Below are positions 17,656 through 27,155 of a stretch of 64,000 nucleotides of DNA, piece after piece. Every line of letters starts with the position of its first letter. Within the stretch, counting starts at the first letter, position 1. Below the pieces are notes generated by a model, which ran no database searches, was not told where the DNA came from, and was given only the letters and a program-made list of their open reading frames with translations. Origin of the DNA: Cellvibrio japonicus Ueda107 (GTDB taxonomy: Bacteria > Pseudomonadota > Gammaproteobacteria > Pseudomonadales > Cellvibrionaceae); assembly GCF_000019225.1 (NCBI RefSeq), contig NC_010995.1:496001-560000 (forward strand), written 5' to 3'. The position numbers and the translations under genes were made by a program.

Positions 17656-18176
17656 GGTTGTGCAGCTTAGCGTGTATTCTTGCCCTTTTCTTGTTGAGTG
17701 GGTGTGGACAGTCTGGTCAGTATCAGGATTTGCAGGATTTCATGGCAGAAACCAAGCGTAGACCTAAAGGGCAGATTGAGCCTCTACCTACTTTCAGACC
17801 CTATCAGCCTTTTGTGTATAGTGCTATGACTCTAAGAAGCCCCTTTGAAAAGCCAGTTCCTGTTGATGAATCAGCAGCTAAGGGGGGCAGATCGGTGTCT
17901 CCTGATTTTAATCGTGTCAAAGAATTCCTTGAGGGCTTCAATGTCACCTCTTTGAAAATGGTCGGTAGTATTTCCAAAGAAGATAAATTGTGGGCACTGA
18001 TTGATAATGGTGAAGGAAGTGTTGTTCCTGCAACAATTGGTAATTATTTGGGAAAAAACCACGGAAAAATTATCTCTGCGGACTTAATGCAAATAGAGAT
18101 TATGGAAATAGTTGCCGATGGATCTAGTGGTTGGGTTGAACGTCCAAGAATTATCAAATTAGAAGAAAAGGAATAA
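17652..18176 (+). CDS. pilP: PilP, type IV pilus alignment lipoprotein
   Basis: A 174-residue lipoprotein with lipobox LLSGC (Cys18), a disordered linker that binds PilNO, and a C-terminal beta-sandwich (about 95-170, LKMVGSISKEDKLWALID) that binds the N0 domain of PilQ. It overlaps pilO by four bases (ATGA). Length equals that of the Pseudomonas protein. The gene is visibly richer in A/T than the surrounding housekeeping genes. Confidence 0.96.
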   Translation: MRLCSLACILALFLLSGCGQSGQYQDLQDFMAETKRRPKGQIEPLPTFRPYQPFVYSAMTLRSPFEKPVPVDESAAKGGRSVSPDFNRVKEFLEGFNVTSLKMVGSISKEDKLWALIDNGEGSVVPATIGNYLGKNHGKIISADLMQIEIMEIVADGSSGWVERPRIIKLEEKE

Positions 18177-18212
18177 GTGGAAATGGATGCTCTATTCTCA
18201 TCGGGGTTGAAT

Positions 18213-20357
18213 ATGCGAAAAATAGCCATCTTGATAGTCTGTTTTGCATCAGCATTGGCGAATGCTAACAGTATAAATAAAATAGATTTCTCTCAGTTGC
18301 CCGGTGAGCGATTTGAGGTACATATAGGCTTCGATTCAGTTCCTCCTGAACCTAAAGGCTATACGATAGAGCGCCCAGCTCGTATTGTGTTGGACTTTCC
18401 CGACACAAGCAGCTCTTTGAAAGAGCGTCGTTTCCCACTGGCAGTTGATAATGGCCAAAGTGCATTATTGTTGGCCAGTGAAGGCCGTACTCGATTAATC
18501 TTAAATTTAAACCAGCTTTCGACATATACAACACGTACTGATGGCAATAGTTTTATTGTTGAGGTCGGAGCTGCTCAAGTGGGGGGCGCAAAGTCTAATG
18601 CTCAGCATGGTAGTGGGCTTATTTCCAATGCTTCTGGAGGCCTATCGGCACAGGACTCTATTAAGGGCGTAAGAGTCACTAATATCGATTTCCGCAGAGG
18701 TGCAACTGGTGAGGGGCGGGTTATTGTTAGCCTGTCTAATCCTAAAGTAAGTGCAAATATGGTAGGAACTGGTACTGGTGTGCGTTTATCTTTCAAAGAT
18801 GTATGGTTGCCACCAGAACTGCGTAGGCGTCTGGATGTTGTAGATTTTGCAACTCCGGTGTCTTTAGTGGCTGCTGCTCAGGATGGCGAAAATTCTGTTT
18901 TGAATATCAGTGCCTCTGGTGATTTTGATTATCTTGCTTATCAAACAGATAATGAGTATGTGGTGAGTATAAAGCCGCTTACTGAGCGTGAAAAACAAGA
19001 GAAGAAAAAAGATTTTGAATATACCGGTCAGAAGCTTTCTCTTGATTTCCAGGACATAGAAGTGCGTGCCGTTTTACAAATTATTGCCGATTTTACAGAT
19101 TTGAACTTGGTGGCAAGTGACACTGTACAGGGACGTATTACATTGCGCTTGCAAAATGTTCCTTGGGATCAGGCCTTGGAAATGGTACTTAAAAACAAAG
19201 GTTTAGATAAGCGTCAGGTTGGAAATGTACTGATGGTTGCACCTGCTGCAGAGATTGCTGAACGTGAGCGCCAAGAGATTGCAACTAAAAAGCAACTGGA
19301 AGAATTAGCTCCGTTACGCACCGAATACATTCGTGTTCGCTATGCGAATGCCAAAGAAATGTTTGAGTTGTTTCGCGGTGGCCAGGGGGCTGGCTCTGGA
19401 AGAGGTGGTGCTAGTGCTGGTGGTCAGGGCGGTAATCAATCAACAGGTAGTGTGTTGTCTGAAAGAGGACAAGGTATAGTTGATGAGCGCACTAACTCAA
19501 TTATCATCACGGATACTGCAGATCGTATTGAAGCTTTTAGACGCTTGGTTGAACAGATAGATATACCAATCCGTCAGGTAATGATTGAGTCCCGTATCGT
19601 GATAGCCAATACGGATTTTGAACGTCAGTTGGGTATTCGTTGGGGAGGGGCTGGCTACCATCTTAATAATTCACGATTAATTAATGTTGCCGGCTCTCAA
19701 TCAGGTTTGGATGATGAGGATGGAACCAGCCCGGCGAATTGGTTTACTAATGGTGGAACTCTGAATCTTACAGAAAATAACATGGTAAACCTCCCGGTTA
19801 ATAATCCTGCTGGATCTATTGCTGTTGGTGTTCTTACTGATAGTGTCTTTTTGGATATGGAACTCAGTGCTCTTGAAACATCCGGATATGCTGAGATTGT
19901 TTCCCAGCCGAAGGTAATTACTTCTGACAAGCAGAAGGCAGTAATTAAGTCGGGAAAAGAAATTGCATATCAGGAGACATCGCCAAGCGGTGGTACCACT
20001 ACTGGTTTTAAAGAGGCTGTTTTAATGCTGGAGGTAGTGCCACAAATCACGCCTGATAATCGCATTATTATGGATTTATTTGTTACCAAAGACTCTGTAG
20101 GGGAGATTACCCAGCAAGGAGTTCCATCTTTAGATGTAACACGCCTTCAAACCAAGGTTTTGGTGAATAATGGTCAAACTGTTGTTCTCGGTGGAGTGTT
20201 TTCACTTGAGTCAACAAAGGGTGAGAGTAAAGTGCCAGTGCTTGGTGATATTCCTTATCTTGGTCGACTTTTCAAGAGAACAGTTGATAACCAATTCAAA
20301 ACCGAACTGTTGATTTTCGTTACCCCCAAACTTATTGCAGATTCACTCACCAATTAA
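18213..20357 (+). CDS. pilQ: PilQ, type IV pilus outer-membrane secretin
   Basis: A 714-residue secretin when started at ATG 18213, which begins the signal peptide MRKIAILIVCFASALANA and follows cggggttga. GTG 18177 and ATG 18183 in the same frame abut the pilP stop and are possible alternatives. Domains: two AMIN peptidoglycan-binding modules (about 25-120 and 155-255), an STN/N0 domain (LSLDFQDIEVRAVLQIIADF), a secretin N1 domain interrupted by a Gly/Ser-rich loop (GGQGAGSGRGGASAGGQGG), and the secretin beta-barrel domain (VPVLGDIPYLGRLFKR). It forms the pore for the pilus fibre. Its stop directly abuts aroK. Confidence 0.96.
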   Translation: MRKIAILIVCFASALANANSINKIDFSQLPGERFEVHIGFDSVPPEPKGYTIERPARIVLDFPDTSSSLKERRFPLAVDNGQSALLLASEGRTRLILNLNQLSTYTTRTDGNSFIVEVGAAQVGGAKSNAQHGSGLISNASGGLSAQDSIKGVRVTNIDFRRGATGEGRVIVSLSNPKVSANMVGTGTGVRLSFKDVWLPPELRRRLDVVDFATPVSLVAAAQDGENSVLNISASGDFDYLAYQTDNEYVVSIKPLTEREKQEKKKDFEYTGQKLSLDFQDIEVRAVLQIIADFTDLNLVASDTVQGRITLRLQNVPWDQALEMVLKNKGLDKRQVGNVLMVAPAAEIAERERQEIATKKQLEELAPLRTEYIRVRYANAKEMFELFRGGQGAGSGRGGASAGGQGGNQSTGSVLSERGQGIVDERTNSIIITDTADRIEAFRRLVEQIDIPIRQVMIESRIVIANTDFERQLGIRWGGAGYHLNNSRLINVAGSQSGLDDEDGTSPANWFTNGGTLNLTENNMVNLPVNNPAGSIAVGVLTDSVFLDMELSALETSGYAEIVSQPKVITSDKQKAVIKSGKEIAYQETSPSGGTTTGFKEAVLMLEVVPQITPDNRIIMDLFVTKDSVGEITQQGVPSLDVTRLQTKVLVNNGQTVVLGGVFSLESTKGESKVPVLGDIPYLGRLFKRTVDNQFKTELLIFVTPKLIADSLTN

Positions 20358-20882
20358 ATGTCTAAATCCAACGTTTTCCTTGTCGGCCCTATGGGGGCCG
20401 GCAAGTCTACTATCGGCCGCCTGCTTGCGGCCGAGCTTGATTTTGTGTTTCGCGATAGTGATCGTGTTATTGAAGAGCGCACGGGTGCTGATATCCCCTG
20501 GATTTTTGATATGGAGGGGGAAGAGGGGTTTCGCGAGCGTGAGTCTGCTGTTTTGAGTGAATTGGCAGAAGAGCGGGCCAGCGTAATTGCCACTGGTGGC
20601 GGCATAGTGTTACGCGAGTTGAATCGCCAGTTGATGAAGTCATCGGGGTATGTGTGTTATCTGACGGCGTCTATCGACCAATTGGTGGAGCGCACTGCCC
20701 GGGATAAAAAGCGGCCTCTGCTGCAGGTTGAAAATCCACGACAAAAAATTATTGATCTGGTAACACTGCGTGACCCTCTCTACCGTGATGCGGCTGATGT
20801 GATCGTTAATACGGATCGCCGTCCCCCGAAGTCTGTTGCTCAGGAAATCGCGGCACTGGTTAAGAATCGGGGCCTCACCTGA
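20358..20882 (+). CDS. aroK: Shikimate kinase
   Basis: A 174-residue P-loop kinase: Walker A GPMGAGKS (10-17), shikimate-binding GFRERES, the ATGGGIVLR segment and the lid arginine region RPLLQVENP. It phosphorylates shikimate at O3 in the chorismate pathway. The ATG follows the pilQ stop with no gap, so translation is probably coupled and the gene belongs to the pil-aro transcript. A 143-bp gap separates it from aroB. Confidence 0.97.
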   Translation: MSKSNVFLVGPMGAGKSTIGRLLAAELDFVFRDSDRVIEERTGADIPWIFDMEGEEGFRERESAVLSELAEERASVIATGGGIVLRELNRQLMKSSGYVCYLTASIDQLVERTARDKKRPLLQVENPRQKIIDLVTLRDPLYRDAADVIVNTDRRPPKSVAQEIAALVKNRGLT

Positions 20883-21025
20883 TTTACCTGCATGCTGTAT
20901 TGGCGAGTTTATTGTTGATAATCAAGCTTATATAGGCCCCACTTTTTATATCTCCACCCGGCTTTGTGCTAGAGTAGCGGCGTTTCTATATCCCTTCCTG
21001 ATGATTCCGCAGTCTTGGTACCCGT

Positions 21026-22117
21026 ATGACGATGCATGTATTGAATGTTGATCTTGGTGATCGCAGCTACCCGATTTATATAGGCGAGCATTTACTGGCG
21101 CAGGGTGAATTGTTGCACCGCCACATCAAGGGGCGTCAGATTTGTATAGTGACCAATGAAACGATTGCACCTTTGTACTTGCGGCCTGTTCAGGAATCGC
21201 TGGCCGGCCATCAGGTTGATACCTGTGTGTTACCTGATGGTGAGGCATATAAAACACTGGCGGTACTTAACCAGGTTTTCGACAAGCTTCTTGGGGCGCG
21301 TCACAACCGTACTACAACACTGATTGCCCTGGGCGGCGGGGTGGTTGGTGATATGACCGGGTTTGCAGCGGCTTGCTACCAGCGCGGTGTCGATTTTATC
21401 CAAATCCCAACCACGCTGTTGTCTATGGTCGATTCTTCGGTAGGGGGTAAAACGGGTGTTAACCATCCGTTAGGTAAAAACATGATTGGCGCTTTTTACC
21501 AACCCCAGGCTGTGTTAGCGGATATGGCGTTGTTGCGTACTTTGCCGGAGCGAGAGCTTTCCGCCGGTATTGCTGAAATCATCAAATACGGACTGATAGG
21601 CGATTACCCTTTCTTTGTGTGGTTGGAACAAAATATGGATGCCCTGATGGCGCGCGATATGGATGCCCTGGCTTATGCGGTCAAGCGCTCCTGCGAAAAC
21701 AAGGCTGATGTTGTTGCTCAGGATGAACGTGAAGGGGGGCTGCGAGCCATCCTGAATTTCGGCCATACCTTTGGCCACGCGATAGAAACTGCCCAGGGAT
21801 ATGGCAATTGGCTGCACGGTGAAGCCGTTGGCGCCGGCATGGCCATGGCTTCTGATTTATCCTGGCGCCGTGGCGCTATCAGTGATGGTGAGCTGGCTCG
21901 TATCCTGAGCTTATTGGAGCGATCAAAATTGCCGACCAAAGCCCCGGCGGATATGACGCCTGAGCAGTTCACCAGCCTGATGGGGGTGGATAAGAAAGTG
22001 CTTGATGGCCGGTTGCGCCTGGTACTGCTGGAATCCATGGGGAAAGCGATTACCACCAGTGACATCAATCCCGATCAACTACAGCAAACTTTTGTTGCCT
22101 GCCGGGCAGGCGCCTGA
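21026..22117 (+). CDS. aroB: 3-dehydroquinate synthase
   Basis: A 363-residue enzyme (362 in E. coli) converting DAHP to 3-dehydroquinate with NAD and a divalent metal. Seen: the GDRSYPIYIG opening, the nucleotide loop ALGGGVVGDMTGFAAA, the SSVGGKTGVNHPLGKN substrate loop, and the HTFGHAIE metal/substrate site. ATG 21032 two codons later is an alternative start. The order aroK-aroB-damX is typical of gammaproteobacteria. Confidence 0.98.
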   Translation: MTMHVLNVDLGDRSYPIYIGEHLLAQGELLHRHIKGRQICIVTNETIAPLYLRPVQESLAGHQVDTCVLPDGEAYKTLAVLNQVFDKLLGARHNRTTTLIALGGGVVGDMTGFAAACYQRGVDFIQIPTTLLSMVDSSVGGKTGVNHPLGKNMIGAFYQPQAVLADMALLRTLPERELSAGIAEIIKYGLIGDYPFFVWLEQNMDALMARDMDALAYAVKRSCENKADVVAQDEREGGLRAILNFGHTFGHAIETAQGYGNWLHGEAVGAGMAMASDLSWRRGAISDGELARILSLLERSKLPTKAPADMTPEQFTSLMGVDKKVLDGRLRLVLLESMGKAITTSDINPDQLQQTFVACRAGA

Positions 22118-22146
22118 TATCCACTGCAGCGAGCGAGGCTAGCATC

Positions 22147-23805
22147 ATGACACTGGAATCCCCTCTCAGGGCACAGGCCGACAGCCGGATTCTGGAGCCT
22201 TCCATTGGCCAGTATCAAGGCAGCCTGTTTGATGAATCTGCAGATCATCACTCACAACTGTTGGCAGATTATCGTCAGCGCTATGGCCTTGCAGAAGATC
22301 CATTCTCTGATGATTACAGTTTCCCGCTATTTACCGGCGCAGGGCGGCGGCAGGTTCTGGATCGGTTGCTGCACCTGTGCCAATTCAGCAGCAGCTTACT
22401 GGTGGTGATGGGCGATTACGGGGTGGGAAAGACCCGGGTTGCCCATGGTTTTATGGATTCCCTGTCTGAGCATGACAAGCTGAGTTATTTGCCGCTTAAA
22501 TCGGGTCAGACCAGCCGGGAACTGCTCGCTGCCATGGTAGAAGACCTGGATTTGGGCTGTGATGGTGAGCCGACGGAAACCAGCCTGCTGGCTTGCCTGG
22601 ATCATATGATGGCGGTTGATCCGCTGGAGGATGATGGCCTTGCTGTCGTGGTTATTGATAATGCCCATTTGCTGGCGGGAGAAACTCTGCAGCTTCTCGC
22701 CGATCTGTTGCAGCGACATCCCCAGCAAACCAGTTTGCACCTGGTGCTGTTTGGTGAACCGGTGTTGATGGATAACCTGGATCGCTGCAATCTTGAATCC
22801 CTACTGCTCAATGATTTTTATCTCCAGCCATTCACCTTGGCGGAGACGGTGGATTACCTGAATTTCCGTATGGAAATGGCCGACTACCTGGGCCCTGAAA
22901 TTTTTACCGAGTCCATGGTTAATCCCTGGTGGCGTCAAGCCCAGGGTCAGTTAAGCATTATCCACCAGTCTGCCCAGGAGCGATTGCTGGAGTCTGTTGT
23001 CACTCAGACCTCGGCTCCATTGGTGTCCAAACGCAATTTACCCGTGATGCATATTCTGGCTATTTCGGGATTGATTGCGCTGGTCGCTGTGTTATTCCTC
23101 TATATGGATGAAGACTCCAGCGAGCAGCCTGCAGCTGCTGTTTCCGTGCCGGCTCCAGCTTCTGCGCCGGTGGCATCTTCAGGTGTGGATCTGACCCGCA
23201 CGGATACGCCTGTACAACCGATTATGCCAAGCCTTCCCGCTACTCAGGCATCCCAGCCTGCGCTAGCTCCTGCTCCTTCTGCAGAGGATAAGGTGGTACC
23301 CCTGGCCGAGTTGCCCGTTAGCTCACGGCCACAAGAGCCAGCGATACATGTGCCTGCGCCGACCCAGGTTGCCGCCCCTCCCCAACCGGTTGCGGTTCCC
23401 GAGCACAAACCACAAACAGTTCCGGTGGCTGCTGAACCCAAACCCCAACCGTCTGCGAGCAAACCACAAGCTGCCGCTGCAAAACCGGTAGCCGCGACGG
23501 CCGGCAGTGCCCAGGAGCGCACCATCCTCGGATGGCCTGCAAGTCATTACACGATTCAATTATTGGGTGTGAGCAATGAAAAAGCGGCGCGTGACTATAT
23601 TGCCGCCCAGCCCAATAAGGCAGATTTGTTGATGTTTAAAAGCAAACGCCAGGGTAAGGATTGGTTTGTCGTGATTACCGGGCGCTACCCGAGCACTGTC
23701 CAGGCGCGCCAGGCGATGGCCAGCTTGCCATCGGTGCAGCGGGAAGCGGGGCCATGGCCGCGTGAGATAGGTGCCATCCAGCAGGAAATTCGCGCTGCGC
23801 AATAA
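22147..23805 (+). CDS. damX: DamX-like AAA-ATPase/SPOR division protein
   Basis: A 552-residue protein with three parts: an N-terminal ExeA/AAA-type ATPase (about 50-290; Walker A GDYGVGKT at 89-96, Walker B AVVVIDNAH ending near 173), a single membrane helix (about 298-318, MHILAISGLIALVAVLFLYM), a Pro/Ala/Val-rich periplasmic linker, and a C-terminal SPOR domain (about 465-550, YTIQLLGVSNEKAARDYIA). E. coli DamX (428 residues, also after aroB) localises to the septum by its SPOR domain. Here the ATPase motifs look intact and the linker is longer. The symbol is by position and architecture. Confidence 0.85.
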   Translation: MTLESPLRAQADSRILEPSIGQYQGSLFDESADHHSQLLADYRQRYGLAEDPFSDDYSFPLFTGAGRRQVLDRLLHLCQFSSSLLVVMGDYGVGKTRVAHGFMDSLSEHDKLSYLPLKSGQTSRELLAAMVEDLDLGCDGEPTETSLLACLDHMMAVDPLEDDGLAVVVIDNAHLLAGETLQLLADLLQRHPQQTSLHLVLFGEPVLMDNLDRCNLESLLLNDFYLQPFTLAETVDYLNFRMEMADYLGPEIFTESMVNPWWRQAQGQLSIIHQSAQERLLESVVTQTSAPLVSKRNLPVMHILAISGLIALVAVLFLYMDEDSSEQPAAAVSVPAPASAPVASSGVDLTRTDTPVQPIMPSLPATQASQPALAPAPSAEDKVVPLAELPVSSRPQEPAIHVPAPTQVAAPPQPVAVPEHKPQTVPVAAEPKPQPSASKPQAAAAKPVAATAGSAQERTILGWPASHYTIQLLGVSNEKAARDYIAAQPNKADLLMFKSKRQGKDWFVVITGRYPSTVQARQAMASLPSVQREAGPWPREIGAIQQEIRAAQ

Positions 23806-23811
23806 TGGATT

Positions 23812-23855
23812 CCCCTACTAAAAAACGCGGTCCGGGCCGCGTTTTTTAGTAGGGG
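23812..23855. terminator. Bidirectional terminator between damX and gcvH
   Basis: A perfect 19-bp inverted repeat (23812-23830 and 23837-23855) with a 6-base loop. The arms contain both the GC core acgcgg / ccgcgt and the A6/T6 runs, so it can stop both convergent transcripts. Confidence 0.93.
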
Positions 23856-23865
23856 GTAACGCTGG

Positions 23866-24258
23866 TTATTCCTCGCTTTCCAGCAGTTCGCGATACTCAT
23901 CGGCGGACAGGGCTTCATCCAGCTCAGACACATCATCGGGCTGCACACGGAAGAACCAGCCCTCGTCATAGGGAGAGCTGTTTACGGTTTCCGGTGCATC
24001 CTGCAGTAGTTCGTTAACCGCTACAACTTTGCCGGACACCAGCGAATAAATATCAGAAGCGGCTTTTACCGATTCCACGACGCCGGCTTCTTCGCCAAGG
24101 CTGACGCGGCTGCCCACTTCCGGGGTTTCTACATAGACCACATCACCCAGTGCATCCTGGGCATGGTCGGTAATGCCGATGGTCACTGTGCCGTCTTCTT
24201 CGACGCGTGCCCATTCATGGCTGCTGAGGTATTTGAGTTCTTTGCGAATGTCGCTCAT
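23866..24258 (-). CDS. gcvH: Glycine cleavage system H protein
   Basis: A 130-residue lipoyl carrier (129 in E. coli). Lys65 in [13 protein letters not shown] is the lipoylation site, and the C-terminal [18 protein letters not shown] segment is typical. It shuttles the aminomethyl group between P, T and L proteins. It follows gcvT on the same strand by 42 bp; gcvP is not in the window. A clear aggaaaa ribosome site precedes the ATG. Confidence 0.98.
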
Positions 24259-24300
24259 GGTGATTTTCCTGTAAACGGGCAGTTGCGTGAGTTCGGGGGA

Positions 24301-25416
24301 TTAAACCAGGGCTTTTCCCTGGCGTACAAAACCGGGGGCGACGACATCGACAGTGACCAGCTTGCCACGCATTTCTACCTGGCATTGGGCACCGGGTGTC
24401 AGGGGTACCTGGGTGACAGGTACCCGCGCCAGAGCAATAGAATAGCCCAAGCTGGGCGAAAATGTCCCGCTGGTAATCACGCCGCGTTCATCGCTGTTGG
24501 CGATATGCACCAACTGTTCGGCGCGCAGGACGCCGCGCTCGCGCAGCACCAGGCCAACCAGTTTGTGGCGTTGGCCTGCGGATTTTTCCGCAGTGAGTGC
24601 CGCGCGGCCGATAAAGTTGCGCGCCTCCGGTTGCCAGGCGATAGTCCAGCCCATATTGGCTGCCAGCGGAGAGATGTTTTCGTCCATCTCGTGGCCGTAG
24701 AGGTTCATCCCCGCCTCCAGGCGCAGGGTATCGCGCGCGCCCAATCCGCAGGGTGCTACACCGGCGGCTGCCAGGGCTTGCCAGAAAGTGCCGGCCTGTT
24801 CATTGGGCAGCATAATTTCGAGGCCATCCTCGCCGGTATAGCCAGTGCGTCCAAAAAACCAATCGCTCCCCTGTTGTGTGGAGGCGAGCCCCTGGAAAAC
24901 CTGCAAGTTATCGATCAGCGTAGCCGCTTCGGCACTGACCAGGGTTTTGGTGATGGCAATGGCCTGCGGGCCCTGGACGGCGATCATGGCCAGGTCGGCG
25001 CGCTCTTGCAGCTTGACCTGGTAGTTGTTTGCTACCTGGCTCATCCAGGCCAGGTCTTTTTCGCGTGTACTGCAGTTGACGACGACGCGGTACCAGTCGC
25101 CCATGTTGTACACAATCAAATCATCGATGACACCGCCCTGTTCGTTGAGCATGCCACTGTAGAGGGCTTTGCCCACCAGGTTATCGAGTTTGGCAACGTC
25201 ATTGGCCAGCAGGTATTGCAAATAGGCCTTGGCATCGCTGCCGGTCACATCAACCACCGTCATGTGGGATACATCGAACATACCGGCATGTTGGCGAACC
25301 TTGTGATGTTCATCGATTTGCGAACCATAGTGCAGGGGCATGTCCCAGCCGCCGAAATCGACTATTTTGCCGCCCATGGACTGGTGGATGTCATAGAGTG
25401 CGGTTTTATTACCCAT
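24301..25416 (-). CDS. gcvT: Aminomethyltransferase (glycine cleavage T protein)
   Basis: A 371-residue tetrahydrofolate-dependent enzyme. Recognisable are HQSMGGKIVDFGGWDMPLHY near the N-terminus, the VSHMTVVDVTGSDA segment, GYTGEDGLEIMLP and the GLGARDTLRLEAGMNLYGHE folate/aminomethyl site. It releases ammonia from the H-protein-bound intermediate and makes methylene-THF. I looked for a glycine riboswitch in the 119 bp upstream; the space is short and I see no tandem aptamer. Confidence 0.98.
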   Translation of the reverse strand: MGNKTALYDIHQSMGGKIVDFGGWDMPLHYGSQIDEHHKVRQHAGMFDVSHMTVVDVTGSDAKAYLQYLLANDVAKLDNLVGKALYSGMLNEQGGVIDDLIVYNMGDWYRVVVNCSTREKDLAWMSQVANNYQVKLQERADLAMIAVQGPQAIAITKTLVSAEAATLIDNLQVFQGLASTQQGSDWFFGRTGYTGEDGLEIMLPNEQAGTFWQALAAAGVAPCGLGARDTLRLEAGMNLYGHEMDENISPLAANMGWTIAWQPEARNFIGRAALTAEKSAGQRHKLVGLVLRERGVLRAEQLVHIANSDERGVITSGTFSPSLGYSIALARVPVTQVPLTPGAQCQVEMRGKLVTVDVVAPGFVRQGKALV

Positions 25417-25535
25417 AGGGTTTACCTGTCAGCCTGAAAGGTGGGGGGGAGAGAATAGAAAAGGGGCGCCATTGTAGGTGCGGGGTGCAGCCAGTGCAAA
25501 TGCCCCGGCGAGTGGCCGGGGCAGGGCTGTGGATG

Positions 25536-26105
25536 CTAGCGGCTGTAATACGCGGTAAAACTGGCCTTGTCGATACGGTTAGCGTTGATCATATAGCCGA
25601 TCAGGGCCGCTGTGGCGCCTTCGGGAATTTCCAGTTTTTCAACCTTGAGGGCATACAGGGTAAAGATATAGCGGTGGGGCTTATCGCCTTCCGGCGGGCA
25701 GGCACCACCAAAGCCGGTGGTGCCAAAATCAGTACGGCCCTGGGCCGCCCCAGCGGGCAGATCCTTGCCTTCCACAGTACCTGCACCCGCCGGCAGGGAT
25801 TGGGTATTGGCAGGCAGGTTATACACGACCCAATGCCACCACCCTGAGCCGGTAGGTGCATCCGGGTCGTATACCGTCAGGGCAAAACTTTTCGTCCCTT
25901 CGGGCGCGCCGCGCCAGTTGAGGGCGGGTGAAATATTCTTGCCGGTGCAGCCAAAACCGTTAAACACTTGGTCCAGCGTCAAGGTGGATTCGGGTTTGAT
26001 ACTGGGACTGCCCAGGGTAAATTCGGCGGCCAATAATGCCTGGCTGGCCAGCAGGCAACTGCCGAGCAGGGTAGCTTTGGCGAGAAACAGGGTGCGTTTT
26101 AACAT
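25536..26105 (-). CDS. Exported YbhB/YbcL (PEBP, Raf-kinase-inhibitor-like) protein
   Basis: A 189-residue protein with a signal peptide (about residues 1-26, ending LLAAE region) and a phosphatidylethanolamine-binding-protein fold: KNISPALNWRGAPEGTKSFA, the VYDPDAPTGSGWWHWVVYN ligand-site segment and GGACPPEGDKPHRYIFTLYA. Bacterial members are of unsettled function. A good aggagag ribosome site precedes the ATG. It sits between the FHA gene and gcvT on the same strand. Confidence 0.9.
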   Translation of the reverse strand: MLKRTLFLAKATLLGSCLLASQALLAAEFTLGSPSIKPESTLTLDQVFNGFGCTGKNISPALNWRGAPEGTKSFALTVYDPDAPTGSGWWHWVVYNLPANTQSLPAGAGTVEGKDLPAGAAQGRTDFGTTGFGGACPPEGDKPHRYIFTLYALKVEKLEIPEGATAALIGYMINANRIDKASFTAYYSR

Positions 26106-26132
26106 AGTGCTCTCCTTGGGTGAAAACGGCTG

Positions 26133-27155
26133 TTAATGATCGGATGGTAAGGCACTGGAGCTGGCAGATTCGGCAGATGCTGATGTCGCCTCTCCCTTGT
26201 CATCGTCTTTCTCTTTCGGCTTGCGCTGTGCATCGACCCTGGCCTGCAGCGTCTGCATCTCGTCAATAAACGCCTCCGCCGGCTGATCGCGGCTCAGGCG
26301 CAATGCCGGTGGATACAGGTTGCTCAGGTAAAGTTCATCGGCCAGGTGTTTGCTGGATTGGTATTGCGTGGTCATCACAATCGCACTGCTGACCAGTGTC
26401 AGGCTGACCAGGGATATTTTTAACCGGCCTGGCCGCTTGTGTCCTGCGGTGCGCAGATGGAAATAAAAGGCGACGGCTATGAGCGCGATAATGGGGGGGG
26501 ATGTAAAGGTTGCCAGCCATTCCCAGCTCAGGGCATAGGCGATGATCGAGCGCAAATGTTCCCATAGCTCGACTGCGACCAGCGCACAGCAGGTGATAAA
26601 TAGCTGGCGACCAAAGCGTGGATGGCCGGTAAACAGGCGCCCTAACAAGGCCCAGAGGCCGCTCCAGCCCAAGGCAAACAGCATCATGTAAATCACGGCC
26701 AACAGGTAATCGGCGGCACTTTGCTGGTTCAGGTCATTGAGCCAGGAGCCCAGCAAACTGCTCAGGCCGAGAATGGCCAGGCCGGCCAGGGCAGGGCGCC
26801 AGCCCTCCCAATGATGGTTAGTATCATCCGCCTGCTCCGGTGCCACAACGAAATCGCGCGTGCGGATGCGCAAACGGGTGCGTCCCAAGCGATAGGCCTG
26901 CTCGCCGTTAACGACGAAAAAGGCTTCACGTTGGTGGTTATGGCTAATACCGTTCAGGCTTTCCAGGTCTGTGAGCACTAACTCATCGAGTTGGTTGCGC
27001 TCGATAACGGCATGGTGTGGTGCTGTGTGGGGGTCATCCAGGATGATGTCGTTATCGTAGGCGCGCCCCAATCGGATTGGCAGCTGGTGACACGTGTGGC
27101 GTGCCTGGACGCTGCCGTCGGGATTCAGGATTTCAACAAAAACGGGGAAACTCAT
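26133..27155 (-). CDS. Membrane protein with N-terminal FHA domain
   Basis: A 340-residue protein: FHA domain at about 20-100 (IRLGRAYDNDIILDD, then HHAVIERN and LESLNGISHN, the phosphothreonine-binding loops), five predicted membrane helices (about 115-260), and a C-terminal charged tail with KPKEKDDDKGE and a Ser/Ala-rich end. FHA domains read phosphothreonine, so it may anchor a phospho-signal at the membrane. Its start overlaps the end of the upstream protease gene by four bases (ATGA), strong evidence that the two proteins act together. Neither a Ser/Thr kinase nor a phosphatase is in the window. Function unknown. Confidence 0.82.
   Translation of the reverse strand: MSFPVFVEILNPDGSVQARHTCHQLPIRLGRAYDNDIILDDPHTAPHHAVIERNQLDELVLTDLESLNGISHNHQREAFFVVNGEQAYRLGRTRLRIRTRDFVVAPEQADDTNHHWEGWRPALAGLAILGLSSLLGSWLNDLNQQSAADYLLAVIYMMLFALGWSGLWALLGRLFTGHPRFGRQLFITCCALVAVELWEHLRSIIAYALSWEWLATFTSPPIIALIAVAFYFHLRTAGHKRPGRLKISLVSLTLVSSAIVMTTQYQSSKHLADELYLSNLYPPALRLSRDQPAEAFIDEMQTLQARVDAQRKPKEKDDDKGEATSASAESASSSALPSDH

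Noticed and set aside
24163..25437. 424-codon open frame antisense to gcvT/gcvH
   Set aside because: Low-complexity shadow; gcvT and gcvH are clear on the other strand.
25417..25535. Possible glycine riboswitch before gcvT
   Set aside because: Only 119 bases are available and I see neither of the paired glycine aptamer cores.
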